A stretch of 64,000 bases of DNA from Mesobacillus sp. AQ2 (GTDB taxonomy: Bacteria; Bacillota; Bacilli; Bacillales; Cytobacillaceae), in NCBI RefSeq assembly GCF_030122805.1, contig NZ_CP126080.1, forward strand, positions 1,679,001-1,743,000. Direction: 5' to 3'. Positions 55,217-64,000 of the stretch are shown piece by piece (positions within the stretch are counted from its first letter, which is position 1; each line of letters opens with the position of its first letter). The notes beneath the pieces are model-generated. The model searched no databases. It had not been told where the DNA came from and worked only from the letters and a program-made list of their open reading frames with translations. A program made the translations under genes and the position numbers.

Positions 55217-55648
55217 ATGTTCATGGGTGAATACCATCATAATGTGGATAGCAAAGGACGATTGATCATCCCTGCCAAGGTCCGTGAAAATCTTGGAGAA
55301 ATGTTCATTCTTACCCGTGGACTTGACCAGTGTTTATTTGGTTACCCCGTTTCTGAATGGTCAGTGATCGAAGAAAAACTTAAAGGACTTCCGCTGACTA
55401 AAAAAGATGCACGTGCATTTACCCGTTTTTTCTTTTCGGGTGCTACCGAGAGTGAAATTGACAAACAGGGGAGAGTCAATATTCCTTCCCCGCTGATGCA
55501 ATACGCCAAGCTTGAGAAAGAATGTGTGATTTTAGGTGTTTCCAATCGAATTGAAATTTGGAGCAAAGCCATCTGGGAAGAATATTTCGCAGAATCTGAG
55601 GAATCTTTTGCTGAAATTGCGGAAAATATGATTGGATTTGATATTTAA
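55217..55648 (+). CDS. mraZ: Transcriptional regulator MraZ
   Basis: A 143-residue DNA-binding protein with two SpoVT/AbrB-like domains: [25 protein letters not shown] and the repeat [16 protein letters not shown]. It regulates the dcw cluster, usually as a ring-shaped oligomer on repeated GTGG boxes. ATG at 55217 is supported by family length; the frame is open upstream to 55172. First gene of the dcw operon. Confidence 0.95.
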   Translation: MFMGEYHHNVDSKGRLIIPAKVRENLGEMFILTRGLDQCLFGYPVSEWSVIEEKLKGLPLTKKDARAFTRFFFSGATESEIDKQGRVNIPSPLMQYAKLEKECVILGVSNRIEIWSKAIWEEYFAESEESFAEIAENMIGFDI

Positions 55649-55705
55649 GGGTAACATTATTCTGATATAATATTACCTGCTCCTCGATTGGAAAGGTGGA
55701 TCATG

Positions 55706-56644
55706 ATGTTCAAACATACAACAGTTTTACTGGAAGAAACAGTAGACGGGCTCAATATCAAGCCTGACGGTACATACGTGGATTGCACTCTCGGTGGCGC
55801 AGGCCACAGTGAATTGATTTTGTCCAGGCTTTCGGAAAAAGGAAAGCTATATGCATTTGACCAGGACGATGTCGCGATTGCAAATGCGAAAGAAAAGCTT
55901 GCAGCTTACGGCGACAGGCTGACAATCATTAAAAGTAATTTTCTTTATCTGCAGGACGAGCTTGAAAAATTGGGTGTAAAAGAAGTTGATGGGATTCTAT
56001 ATGATTTGGGAGTTTCCTCACCGCAGCTAGATACTCCGGAACGCGGCTTCAGCTACCACCACGATGCTCCGCTCGATATGCGGATGGACCAGGATGCAGC
56101 ATTGTCCGCTTACGATGTCATTAATGAATGGCCATATGAAAAATTGGTCAAAATCTTTTTCCAGTACGGAGAAGAGAAATTCTCAAAACAAATTGCCCGC
56201 AAAATCGAGGCCGCAAGGGAAAACAAGCCGATTGAGACCACTAGTGAACTGGTCGAGTTGATTAAAGATGCAATTCCTGCACCTGCAAGGAGAAAAGGCG
56301 GCCATCCCGCCAAAAGGGTTTTCCAGGCAGTCAGGATCGCGGTAAATGATGAACTTGGTGTTTTTGAAAAGTCACTGGAGCAGGCAATCGAACTTTTATC
56401 CGTAGGAGGAAGGATCAGTGTCATCACCTTCCACTCACTCGAAGACAGGATTTGTAAGGTAACCTTGAAAAAAGCGAGCGAAACACCGCCGCTTCCACCA
56501 GGTCTGCCAATCATTCCGGATGAGTTTCAGCCTAAATTGAAGCTGATTACTAGAAAACCAATCCTTCCGTCCGAGGAAGAGCTCGAGTTCAATAACCGGG
56601 CAAGATCGGCAAAACTGCGGATAGCTGAAAAAGTAAAAAACTAA
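55706..56644 (+). CDS. rsmH: 16S rRNA (cytosine1402-N4)-methyltransferase RsmH
   Basis: A 312-residue SAM-dependent methyltransferase (mraW). [16 protein letters not shown] opens the protein; SAM motif [26 protein letters not shown] with ERGFSY, and [20 protein letters not shown] with [12 protein letters not shown] are hallmarks. Two adjacent ATGs exist (55703 and 55706); the second is 6 bases from AAGGTGG. Confidence 0.96.
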   Translation: MFKHTTVLLEETVDGLNIKPDGTYVDCTLGGAGHSELILSRLSEKGKLYAFDQDDVAIANAKEKLAAYGDRLTIIKSNFLYLQDELEKLGVKEVDGILYDLGVSSPQLDTPERGFSYHHDAPLDMRMDQDAALSAYDVINEWPYEKLVKIFFQYGEEKFSKQIARKIEAARENKPIETTSELVELIKDAIPAPARRKGGHPAKRVFQAVRIAVNDELGVFEKSLEQAIELLSVGGRISVITFHSLEDRICKVTLKKASETPPLPPGLPIIPDEFQPKLKLITRKPILPSEEELEFNNRARSAKLRIAEKVKN

Positions 56645-56678
56645 AAATAAAAATATAAAATTTTCAGGAGGGAAAATG

Positions 56679-57047
56679 ATGAGCAATCTGGCTACAAAAT
56701 TGCAGCAGGAACAGCAGCATCGTACAGTTCAGGCACCAGCAAAAGCACCGGTAAAAGCACCTGCGAAAAGAAATTCGATTTTAACGCCCGGTGAAAAAAT
56801 CCTGATGTTTGTCTTCGGAGCAATCGTATGCTTCGGCGCAACATTCATGGTATCAAAACAGGCAGCCATTTATGAAGTCAACAAAGAAATCCAGATTATT
56901 GAAGGCGATATTCAGGAGCAGCAAAAGGTTAATAGTGACCTTGAAGTCCAGATTAGCGAATTAAGTACCTATGAAAGAATCAAAAAGGTGACAGAAAAGC
57001 TCGGCCTAACATTGAATGAAAACAATGTTAAAGGTGTGGAAAACTGA
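56679..57047 (+). CDS. ftsL: Cell division protein FtsL
   Basis: A 122-residue bitopic membrane protein: cytoplasmic Gln/Lys/Ala-Pro-rich tail with APAKAPVKAPAK repeats, one membrane helix (ILMFVFGAIVCFGATFMV, about 42-60) and an external coiled coil (KEIQIIEGDIQEQQKVNSDLEVQI). It works with DivIC and DivIB to activate FtsW-PBP2B. CAGGAGGG precedes two adjacent ATGs; 56679 is better spaced. Overlaps pbpB by one base (TGATG). Confidence 0.92.
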   Translation: MSNLATKLQQEQQHRTVQAPAKAPVKAPAKRNSILTPGEKILMFVFGAIVCFGATFMVSKQAAIYEVNKEIQIIEGDIQEQQKVNSDLEVQISELSTYERIKKVTEKLGLTLNENNVKGVEN

Positions 57048-59257
57048 TGATCAAGAAACAGCCAAATATGAATGCAGGAGCAGCGGTATTATTCGTAATA
57101 TTCAGCCTGCTCTTTTTTATCTTGATTTTCAGGTTTGTCTCCATCCAGGTCACAGGTGAAGTTCATGGACAAGCACTGGCAGCAAGAGCGCAGCAGAAAT
57201 ATTCCAATGAGAAAGTCATCGAGGCTGTCAGAGGCACGATTTTTGACCGCAAAGGCGAAGTAGTTGCGGAAGACACCACTTCCTATACGCTCGTCGCCAT
57301 CCTTGATGAATCGGTGACAACGAATAAAAAGAAGCCGAAACATGTTAAAGACCCGGCAAAAACAGCCGCTGTACTGGCGAAGTATATCGATATGAGCGAG
57401 TCGGATATATACAAGAGACTTACAAAAGATGGGGCATGGCAGGTTGAATTCGGAAAGGCCGGCCGTGATATTACCCACCAGACCAAGCGGGAAATAGAAG
57501 AGGAAAAGCTGCCGGGAATTACTTTTTTACGAGATTCAAAGCGATTCTATCCAAATGGTATATTTTCATCACATTTAGTGGGCTTTGTTGAGAATGAAGA
57601 AACAGAGGATCACAAAACATTTACTACTGGCAAGCTAGGTGTAGAAAAAACATTAAATGATGAATTGACTGGTGAAAATGGGTCGATTTCCTTTAAAAGT
57701 GATTTATGGGGTTTCCTTCTTCCAGGTGCAGAAGAAAAAGTAACTCCTGCAAAAGATGGCGATGATATTTACCTGACGATTGATAAAAAAATCCAGACTT
57801 TTGTTGAGGATGCCGTCGATCGAGTTGATAAGGAATATAAGCCTAAAAAAATTCTGGCTGTCGTTGCTGACCCTAAAACCGGCGAAATACTTGCAATGGC
57901 CCAGCGTCCTACATTCCACCCTACTACAAGGGATGGGTTAGATAAAAGCTGGCATAACGAGATTGTTGAAACACCGATCGAACCGGGATCGACGATGAAG
58001 ATTTTTACATTAGCAGCGGCAATTGAGGAAAATAAGTGGAATCCAGGAGAATACTATAAATCTGGTTCCTATAAAGTTACTGAGAACTCGGTTCCTATTG
58101 GAGATCATAATAAGCGGCAGGGATGGGGAACGATTACTTATCTGGAAGGTATACAGCGATCCTCAAATGTTGCGGTTGCAAAGCTTGTTAATGAAAAAAT
58201 CGGTACGGATAAATTCCGGGAATACTTGACTGAATTTGGTTTTGATCAGCCGACTGGCATTGACCTCCCAAACGAAGCTGTGGGTAAAATTCAGTATAAA
58301 TGGCCAGTTGAAAAAGTAACGGTCTCTTATGGCCAGGGATCGACGTTTACACCTATTCAATTAATCCAGGCCGCATCCGCCGTTGCAAATGACGGCACCA
58401 TGATGAAGCCTAAAGTAATTGATAAAATAGTTGACCCGAACACTGGTAAAATAGTGAAACAAACTGAACCCGAGGCAGTTGGCAAGCCGATATCAGCTGA
58501 AACAGCCAAAGAGGTTCGCGATGTACTTGAAACAGTTATTACCTCGGAGCATGGTACGGGTAAATCATATGCAATTGATGGTTATAAGATTGCCGGGAAA
58601 ACAGGCACTGCCAACCTTACCGAAAATGGTAAATATCTTAATGGGCCTAGCGACTATCTATTCTCATTCCTCGGCATGGCTCCAAAAGATGATCCCAAGC
58701 TGATTGTGTACGTTGCGGTCCAACAGCCTGAAATTGACCACTATTTCAAAGGTTCGATTCCAACATCGATGATTTTCAAATCAGTGATGCAAAGCAGTCT
58801 TCAGTATCTGAATATAAAGCCTGCTTCCATGGAAAAGGCTGATTCAAGTTCTGTACCGGATGTAACCGGGATGGAAACTGGTGAAGCAAAGAAGCTGCTT
58901 GAGTCCAAAGGGTTTGAGACCGTAGTCATTGGTGATGGGAATCAGGTGGAAGAACAATTGCCAAACGCTGATATAGTCTCTCTAGAAGGAGAAAAAATCA
59001 TTATAAAAGCTTCAGGCACCATGACATATCCGGATCTTACAGACTGGTCGCTAAGGGATGTCATGAAGCTCACCCAACTAACTGGGGTTAAGCTAAATAA
59101 AGCCGGTAGCGGATATGTGACAAAACAGAGCCTGAAACCAGGCTTGCCGATCAATGAAGGAGAAAATCTTATTGTTCAGCTCGAAACACCGCTGCAGCAA
59201 TTCGAGAACTCCTTAAAAAAAGAAGATAGTGAGGAAACAGAGGAAGTTGGCGGCTGA
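57047..59257 (+). CDS. pbpB: Septal transpeptidase PBP2B
   Basis: A 736-residue class B penicillin-binding protein: membrane anchor (about 12-31), PBP dimer domain (about 60-230), and transpeptidase domain with active-site STMK (Ser315-Lys318), SSN (372-374) and KTGT (518-521). Two PASTA-like domains (about 600-720) and an acidic tail follow. It crosslinks septal peptidoglycan with FtsW. The ATG shares a base with the ftsL stop. Array C begins 60-70 bases past its stop. Confidence 0.95.
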   Translation: MIKKQPNMNAGAAVLFVIFSLLFFILIFRFVSIQVTGEVHGQALAARAQQKYSNEKVIEAVRGTIFDRKGEVVAEDTTSYTLVAILDESVTTNKKKPKHVKDPAKTAAVLAKYIDMSESDIYKRLTKDGAWQVEFGKAGRDITHQTKREIEEEKLPGITFLRDSKRFYPNGIFSSHLVGFVENEETEDHKTFTTGKLGVEKTLNDELTGENGSISFKSDLWGFLLPGAEEKVTPAKDGDDIYLTIDKKIQTFVEDAVDRVDKEYKPKKILAVVADPKTGEILAMAQRPTFHPTTRDGLDKSWHNEIVETPIEPGSTMKIFTLAAAIEENKWNPGEYYKSGSYKVTENSVPIGDHNKRQGWGTITYLEGIQRSSNVAVAKLVNEKIGTDKFREYLTEFGFDQPTGIDLPNEAVGKIQYKWPVEKVTVSYGQGSTFTPIQLIQAASAVANDGTMMKPKVIDKIVDPNTGKIVKQTEPEAVGKPISAETAKEVRDVLETVITSEHGTGKSYAIDGYKIAGKTGTANLTENGKYLNGPSDYLFSFLGMAPKDDPKLIVYVAVQQPEIDHYFKGSIPTSMIFKSVMQSSLQYLNIKPASMEKADSSSVPDVTGMETGEAKKLLESKGFETVVIGDGNQVEEQLPNADIVSLEGEKIIIKASGTMTYPDLTDWSLRDVMKLTQLTGVKLNKAGSGYVTKQSLKPGLPINEGENLIVQLETPLQQFENSLKKEDSEETEEVGG

Positions 59258-59276
59258 GCCCTTCCTCTGTTTTTTT
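59235..59276 (+). terminator. Terminator overlapping the end of pbpB
   Basis: AAACAGAGGAAG pairs perfectly with CTTCCTCTGTTT across 14 bases that include the stop codon; long T-run follows. Confidence 0.9.
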
Positions 59277-59316
59277 TTTGAGGACTGTTTGAAGCGATCA
59301 GATAAAACCAAACCGG

Positions 59317-59815
59317 GCAATCACGGAAATTGTCCGAAGCAGCCTCAGGTTCGGACAGCTTTTCAACGGTAAACGAGAAAGTTGTCCGAAGCAGCCTCAG
59401 GTTCGGACAGCTTTTCGTCGGTAAGCACAAAAGTTGTCCGAAGCAGCCACAAGTTCGGACAGCTTTTCGCGAGTAAGCACAAAAGTTGTCCGAAGCAGCC
59501 ACAGGTTTGGACAGCTTTTCACTGGTAAGCACAAAAGTTGTCCGAAGCAGCTACAAGTTCGGACAGCTTTTCACTTGTAAGTACAAAAGTTGTCCGAAGC
59601 AGCCACAGGTTCGGACAGCTTTTCACGGGTAAGCACAAAAGTTGTCCGAAGCAGCCACAAGTTCGGACAGCTTTTCGCCTGAAAGCACAAAAACTGTCTG
59701 AAGTAGCCTCCAGTTCTGTCAGCTTTTCAACGGTAAGCACGAAAGTTGTCCGAAGCAGCCGCAAGTTCGGACAGCTTTTCGCGAGTAAGCACGAAAGTTG
59801 TCCGAAGTAACTTCA
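59317..59815 (+). repeat. Tandem array C: 10 units of exactly 52 bp
   Basis: TGTCCGAAG (TGTCTGAAG once) occurs at 59331, 59383, 59435, 59487, 59539, 59591, 59643, 59695, 59747 and 59799, always 52 bases apart. The unit is AAAAGTTGTCCGAA, 11 bases (GCAGCCACAGG type), TTCGGACAGCTTTT, 13 bases (CACGGGTAAGCAC type). The two 14-base arms are complementary except for one wobble. It separates pbpB from spoVD, which adjoin closely in B. subtilis. Open frames across it lack ribosome sites. Confidence 0.96.
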
Positions 59816-59905
59816 AGTTCAGCCAACCCCACCGCCATCAACCTCAAAATCCTCCCAAATCACCTCCAGATGACGTATCCATGCCAAGCTTGTCTCGACT
59901 TCTTG

Positions 59906-59934
59906 TTATATTCAAAATCGTACAAGCATATATT
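59906..59934 (+). promoter_or_regulatory. Sigma-E promoter of spoVD
   Basis: TTATATT (59906-59912), 14-base spacer, CATATATT (59927-59934) fit the sigma-E consensus KMATATT-N14-CATACANT with one mismatch in each box. spoVD is a sigma-E gene in B. subtilis. Confidence 0.72.
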
Positions 59935-59990
59935 TGAACGAGTGTCATGGTTTTCAGCGGAACAATTTTAGGAGGAGGTTCGTTCAATAT

Positions 59991-61904
59991 ATGCGTGTAT
60001 CAAATGTGACGGTCAGAAAAAGGCTGGCTCTCGTTCTTGTGATCGGGATTTTGGTGTTTTTTATCATAGATGTCCGGCTTGGCTATGTACAGTTCATGCT
60101 TGGGGATCTTTTGACAGGAAAGGCGAAGGACTCGTGGAGCAGGAATGTCCCGTTCGAACCTCAACGTGGAGAGATTACGGACAGGAATGGTGTAGCGCTG
60201 GCAACGAATATCAGTGCCCCGACTGTCTATGTGGTTCCTCGCCAGGTGAAGGATCCTGAGGCGGCTGCTGAATTATTGGCCAAGGCATTGGATATGCCGA
60301 AGGAAAAGGCCTTCCAGCATATCACTAAAAAAGCGATGATTGAGAGAATACCAGAGGGAAGGAAAATCTCACACGAAAAAGCGAAAGAAATCAGGGCGCT
60401 GGATATTAAAGGTGTTTATATTGGGGAAGATTCGAAACGTCATTATCCATATGGAAGCTATCTGTCCCATGTCCTCGGTTTTGCTGGGGTCGATAACCAG
60501 GGGTTGATGGGACTCGAGCTCTACTATGATAAGGAGTTAAAAGGGAAAAAGGGATCTGTGCAATTTTATGCTGACGCGAAACAGCAGCGGATGCATAATA
60601 TGGCAGATGATTATGAGCCGCCGGTGGACGGGCTTGATCTGAAGCTGACGATCGACAGCCGGGTCCAGACAATTGTTGAGAGAGAATTGGATATTGCTCA
60701 GGCGAAATACAATCCGGATGGGATTATTGCGATCGCGATGAACCCTAAAAACGGGGAAATCCTGGCAATGTCCAGCAGACCGGATTTTGATCCTGCTAAT
60801 TTCCGTAATGTAGCGCCTGAGGTCTATAACAGGAACTTGCCGATTTGGAGCACCTATGAACCCGGATCGACATTCAAGATTGTGACGCTCGCAGCTGCGC
60901 TTCAGGAAGGAAAGGTCGATCTGGAAAAGGATCACTTTCATGATTCAGGTTCCGTTGAGGTGGCGGGAGCGAGGATCCGCTGCTGGAAAAAGGGCGGCCA
61001 TGGAAGCCAATCCTTCCTTGAAGTTGTCGAGAATTCATGCAACCCTGGATTTGTCGAGCTGGGGGATAGACTTGGAAAAGAAAAACTGTTCAAATATGTA
61101 AAGGATTTTGGATTTGGCGAAAAAACGGGAATTGACCTTCAGGGAGAGGGAAAGGGAATTCTTTTTAACCTGGATAGAGTGGGACCGATCGAACAGGCAA
61201 CTACGGCATTCGGTCAGGGTGTATCAGTTACACCGATTCAGCAGGTTGCTGCGGTTTCAGCCGCGGTTAATGGCGGTATACTATATACACCGTATATTGC
61301 CAAAGAATTGAGTGATCCGATAACTGGGGAAATTGTGATGAGAAAGACACCTCAGGAGAAAAGAAGAGTCATTTCAGAAGAAACCTCGAAAGAAATCAGG
61401 CATGCGCTTGAAAGTGTCGTTGCGAAGGGCTCTGGTAAAAATGCATTTGTGGATTCGTACAGGGTTGGCGGCAAGACAGGTACCGCGCAAAAAGCAAAAG
61501 ATGGACGTTATCTAGAAAATAACCATATCGTTTCCTTCATAGGCTTTGCACCTGCGGACGATCCGCAAATTGTAATCTATGTTGCTGTTGACAACCCAAA
61601 GGGCACCGTCCAGTTCGGCGGAGTTGTAGCCGCTCCGATTGTCGGGGATATCATGGAAGATAGCTTGAGGGCGATGGAGGTCCCGCCGAGAAAGGATCAA
61701 ATCGAGAAAGAGCTCACATGGCTGGATACTCCAATGGTCGAGGTTCCTGACCTGATTGGCCTATCCAAGGCAGAACTAAGACAGCAATTGATCAATTTAA
61801 AACTGGATATCGCAGGAGATGGGGAGAAAGTGGTCAAACAGCTTCCTTCACCGGGTGTGAAAATCAAGGAAGGATCCACGATAAGGGTATATATGAATGA
61901 TTGA
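59991..61904 (+). CDS. spoVD: Sporulation-specific transpeptidase SpoVD
   Basis: A 637-residue class B PBP: MRVSNVTVRKRL then a membrane anchor (about 12-27), dimer domain, transpeptidase domain with STFK (Ser293-Lys296), SCN (349-351) and KTGTAQ, and one C-terminal PASTA domain. It builds spore cortex peptidoglycan with SpoVE in the mother cell. Start ATG at 59991 is chosen from conservation; the GGAGGAGG site is a long 12 bases away. Preceded by a sigma-E-type promoter. Confidence 0.95.
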   Translation: MRVSNVTVRKRLALVLVIGILVFFIIDVRLGYVQFMLGDLLTGKAKDSWSRNVPFEPQRGEITDRNGVALATNISAPTVYVVPRQVKDPEAAAELLAKALDMPKEKAFQHITKKAMIERIPEGRKISHEKAKEIRALDIKGVYIGEDSKRHYPYGSYLSHVLGFAGVDNQGLMGLELYYDKELKGKKGSVQFYADAKQQRMHNMADDYEPPVDGLDLKLTIDSRVQTIVERELDIAQAKYNPDGIIAIAMNPKNGEILAMSSRPDFDPANFRNVAPEVYNRNLPIWSTYEPGSTFKIVTLAAALQEGKVDLEKDHFHDSGSVEVAGARIRCWKKGGHGSQSFLEVVENSCNPGFVELGDRLGKEKLFKYVKDFGFGEKTGIDLQGEGKGILFNLDRVGPIEQATTAFGQGVSVTPIQQVAAVSAAVNGGILYTPYIAKELSDPITGEIVMRKTPQEKRRVISEETSKEIRHALESVVAKGSGKNAFVDSYRVGGKTGTAQKAKDGRYLENNHIVSFIGFAPADDPQIVIYVAVDNPKGTVQFGGVVAAPIVGDIMEDSLRAMEVPPRKDQIEKELTWLDTPMVEVPDLIGLSKAELRQQLINLKLDIAGDGEKVVKQLPSPGVKIKEGSTIRVYMND

Positions 61905-61941
61905 CCCGGATACGGTGTTTTAGGAAACAGTCGATAGCAGG

Positions 61942-61976
61942 AGGCGGCGGCAGGATCAATATCCGCCGCTGCTTTT
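61942..61976 (+). terminator. Probable terminator after spoVD
   Basis: GCGGCGG pairs with CCGCCGC across 12 bases, followed by TGCTTTTGC. Confidence 0.6.
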
Positions 61977-62200
61977 GCATGCTGACCCCAATTAAACTCT
62001 TATCTATAACTCTCTTTTGGCTCATAGTGTTGCTTTTCGATTCCGAGACGCTTTCAGAGATGTTGCTGAATGGGAAATGCTTAAAGATTGTAAAAAGCCA
62101 TCGATAAAAAGGGCTTGTACTTTTCACCTCAACAATGGCTAATTTCAGCCTAATCATGTAAAATAAGAGTCGCCATGTTGTTTGAGAGGATTTGATATTT

Positions 62201-63661
62201 ATGAAACTACACGAATTGATCGGTTATTTGCACCCATTCGTGGATTACAAGGGAGAAAATCCCGAGATTACTTCAATTGAAAATGATAACCGCCGAGTGA
62301 ATCCGGGAAGTTTATTCATATGCATTAAAGGCTATACAGTTGATGGCCATGATTTTGCAGAGGCGGCCGTAAAAAATGGCGCGGCAGCTGTTCTTGCTGA
62401 GCGCGAGCTTCCTGTAAATGTACCGGTGATTGTTGTGAAGGACACCATGCGGGCGATGGCGGTCCTGGCCGATGTTTTTTACGGGCAGCCGAGCCAGAAG
62501 CTACATATGGTAGGGATTACAGGGACGAACGGAAAAACGACGACGAGCCATATTATTGAAAAGATTTTCAAAGATTCAGGACAAAAAACCGGTTTGATCG
62601 GGACGATGTACACAAAGATCGGTGAACAAACCTTTGAAGTGAAGAATACCACTCCGGAGAGTCTGACACTCCAGAAGACGTTCAGGAAAATGGTCGATGA
62701 ACAGGTCGAGACGGCTGTGATGGAGGTCTCCTCACATGCACTCGTATATGGACGTGTTCATGGTACAGACTATAATGTTGCAGTTTTTACGAATTTGACC
62801 CAGGACCATCTCGATTACCATAAAACCATGGAAGAATACAAGAAGGCAAAAGGCTTGTTGTTTTCGCAGCTTGGAAATGCCTTTAACCATGAGAACCCGA
62901 AATTTGCTGTATTGAATGCAGATGATCCTGCTAGCGAGGAATTCGCGATGCTGACAACTGCTCATTTATTGACCTATGGGATTGACAATCATGCCGACTT
63001 GCAGGCAACCAATATCTCCATGACTGCCAGCGGAACATCATTTGATTTAGTCAGCCCGTTTGGTGAAAGGAAGGTAAATATTCAGCTGATCGGCAAGTTC
63101 AGCATCTACAATGTTCTAGCGAGCATTGGAGCTGCCCTTGTATCCGGAATTTCTCTGGAGGCTATCATTGATTCTGTTGAAAGTGTTAAAGGGGTTTCAG
63201 GAAGGTTTGAAGTGGTTGATGCAGGACAGGATTTCTCTGTCATTGTAGACTATGCCCACACACCGGACAGTCTTGAGAACGTCCTTAAGACCGTGCAGCA
63301 ATTTGGGCAAAAGAGAATTTTTTGTGTGGTTGGCTGCGGCGGGGATCGCGACCGCACAAAACGTCCGCTCATGGCGAAGATTGCATGCCAGTATTCTACG
63401 GATGCCATCTTTACCTCTGATAACCCGCGCAGTGAGGATCCAGCAGAAATCATCAAGGATATGGAAGAAGGAGTCTTGGGTGAAGTTTATACTTCGATCA
63501 TCGACAGAAAAGAAGCGATCCAGCATGCCATCAAAAATGCCGATGCTGGCGATGTGATCCTGATTGCCGGAAAGGGACATGAAACGTATCAGCAAATCGG
63601 AGACAGAACGTTTGACTTTGATGACAGGATTGTAGCGCGCGAGGCGATAGAGGAGAGGTAA
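62201..63661 (+). CDS. murE: UDP-MurNAc-L-Ala-D-Glu:meso-DAP ligase
   Basis: A 486-residue Mur ligase that adds the third amino acid to the peptidoglycan stem. ATP loop [14 protein letters not shown] (about 106-119), the carbamylated-Lys region and the C-terminal DNPRSEDP are visible. DNPR is the meso-diaminopimelate specificity motif, so the wall is DAP type. ATG at 62201 follows GAGAGGATTTG. One base separates its stop from the next gene. Confidence 0.96.
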   Translation: MKLHELIGYLHPFVDYKGENPEITSIENDNRRVNPGSLFICIKGYTVDGHDFAEAAVKNGAAAVLAERELPVNVPVIVVKDTMRAMAVLADVFYGQPSQKLHMVGITGTNGKTTTSHIIEKIFKDSGQKTGLIGTMYTKIGEQTFEVKNTTPESLTLQKTFRKMVDEQVETAVMEVSSHALVYGRVHGTDYNVAVFTNLTQDHLDYHKTMEEYKKAKGLLFSQLGNAFNHENPKFAVLNADDPASEEFAMLTTAHLLTYGIDNHADLQATNISMTASGTSFDLVSPFGERKVNIQLIGKFSIYNVLASIGAALVSGISLEAIIDSVESVKGVSGRFEVVDAGQDFSVIVDYAHTPDSLENVLKTVQQFGQKRIFCVVGCGGDRDRTKRPLMAKIACQYSTDAIFTSDNPRSEDPAEIIKDMEEGVLGEVYTSIIDRKEAIQHAIKNADAGDVILIAGKGHETYQQIGDRTFDFDDRIVAREAIEER

Positions 63662-63662
63662 T

Positions 63663-64000
63663 ATGCTGACATACCAGGATGTTTCGAGACTGTTTTCGAA
63701 GGTGAGTGGAATAAAAGAAGAAAAGATCCGCTTTCACACTGTAAGCAGCCAGGCAGGAGCCAAACAGCCAAAGGGGCTGTTTGTTCCGATATCCGAAGAA
63801 TCCGGAACTTTACAGGAAGCGATTTCGAACGGTGCCGTGGCAGCGCTATGGCCTGAGGGAGTGCAGGTTCCTTCATATGCTCCCAATCACTTCCCGATTT
63901 TTTATGCACAAGATAATTTGAAAGGCTTAGAGGAAATCATGAATTCATACTATAACTATTTGACACAACACGAAGAAACCAGGGAAAGAACGAAATTCAT
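63663..64000 (+). CDS. MurF-like N-terminal domain protein (cut by window end)
   Basis: An ATG one base after the murE stop, behind GAGGAGAGG, opens 112 codons that run off the window. The part seen (QPKGLFVPISEES, AISNGAVAALWPEG, FYAQDNLKGLEEIMNSYYNYLT) resembles the UDP-substrate-binding N-terminal domain of MurE/MurF ligases. It is either a full murF or a short stand-alone domain; the sequence ends before the ATP loop would appear. B. subtilis has mraY here. Confidence 0.7.
   Translation, partial: MLTYQDVSRLFSKVSGIKEEKIRFHTVSSQAGAKQPKGLFVPISEESGTLQEAISNGAVAALWPEGVQVPSYAPNHFPIFYAQDNLKGLEEIMNSYYNYLTQHEETRERTKF

Noticed and set aside
59519..59937. ORFs of 63-90 codons in array C on both strands
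   Set aside because: Repeat-derived, with no start signals.

Overview
This window is a chromosomal segment of an aerobic, endospore-forming Bacillaceae (Mesobacillus/Cytobacillus-like by feel; species not determined). Gene content and order follow the Bacillus subtilis pdh–speA–ykt–yla–cta–ylb–yll–dcw region. Many genes start with TTG or GTG behind strong AGGAGG-type ribosome binding sites, and intrinsic terminators are abundant. The window holds sporulation genes (ylbD, ylbJ, ylaJ, gerR/ylbO, spoVD), a caa3 oxidase operon, bacillithiol synthesis (bshC) and the division/cell-wall cluster.

Layout. 1-1620: end of pdhC, and pdhD. 1663-4359: small lipoproteins, a polysaccharide deacetylase and small conserved genes. 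4497-4839: the dual-function sRNA SR1 with its SR1P peptide, three CcpN-like boxes and a cre-like site, convergent with speA (to 6306). 6527-10671: nitronate monooxygenase, yktA, yktB, ykzI, yktC/suhB and an acetyltransferase. 10707-18467: ylaF, typA, ylaH, ylaI, ylaJ, ylaK, ylaL and ylaN, interrupted by a 0.8-kb tandem repeat. 18657-28129: ftsW, ctaA divergent from ctaBCDEF, ctaG and a DUF420 gene; pycA is absent from its usual place. 28130-32624: MITE-like repeat, Eis-like acetyltransferase, AI-2E-type permease, small genes, ylbB. 32918-37740: ylbC, a second tandem array, a thioesterase gene pair, ylbD-G. 38281-45124: ylbH leader RNA, rsmD, coaD, ylbJ-N, rpmF. 45241-51488: crotonase-fold gene, gerR, an IS200-type element, ylbP and a three-gene acyl-CoA carboxylase operon. 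51693-54836: panE, a DUF3397 gene, bshC. 55217-64000: mraZ, rsmH, ftsL, pbpB, a third tandem array, spoVD, murE and the start of a MurF-like gene.

The most unusual feature is a family of three intergenic tandem arrays (13590-14405, 34107-34905, 59317-59815). All have a 52-bp period and the same internal geometry (GACA/TGTC half-sites spaced 29 and 23 bp). Each lies just beyond the terminator of a co-oriented gene. In the two cleanest arrays the unit is 14-nt arm, 11-nt loop, 14-nt arm, 13-nt loop. A separate 21-bp array lies between bshC and mraZ. I know of no described family with this architecture, but I could not search for one.

All calls come from reading the sequence and from remembered family knowledge. 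No alignment, folding or database search was run.
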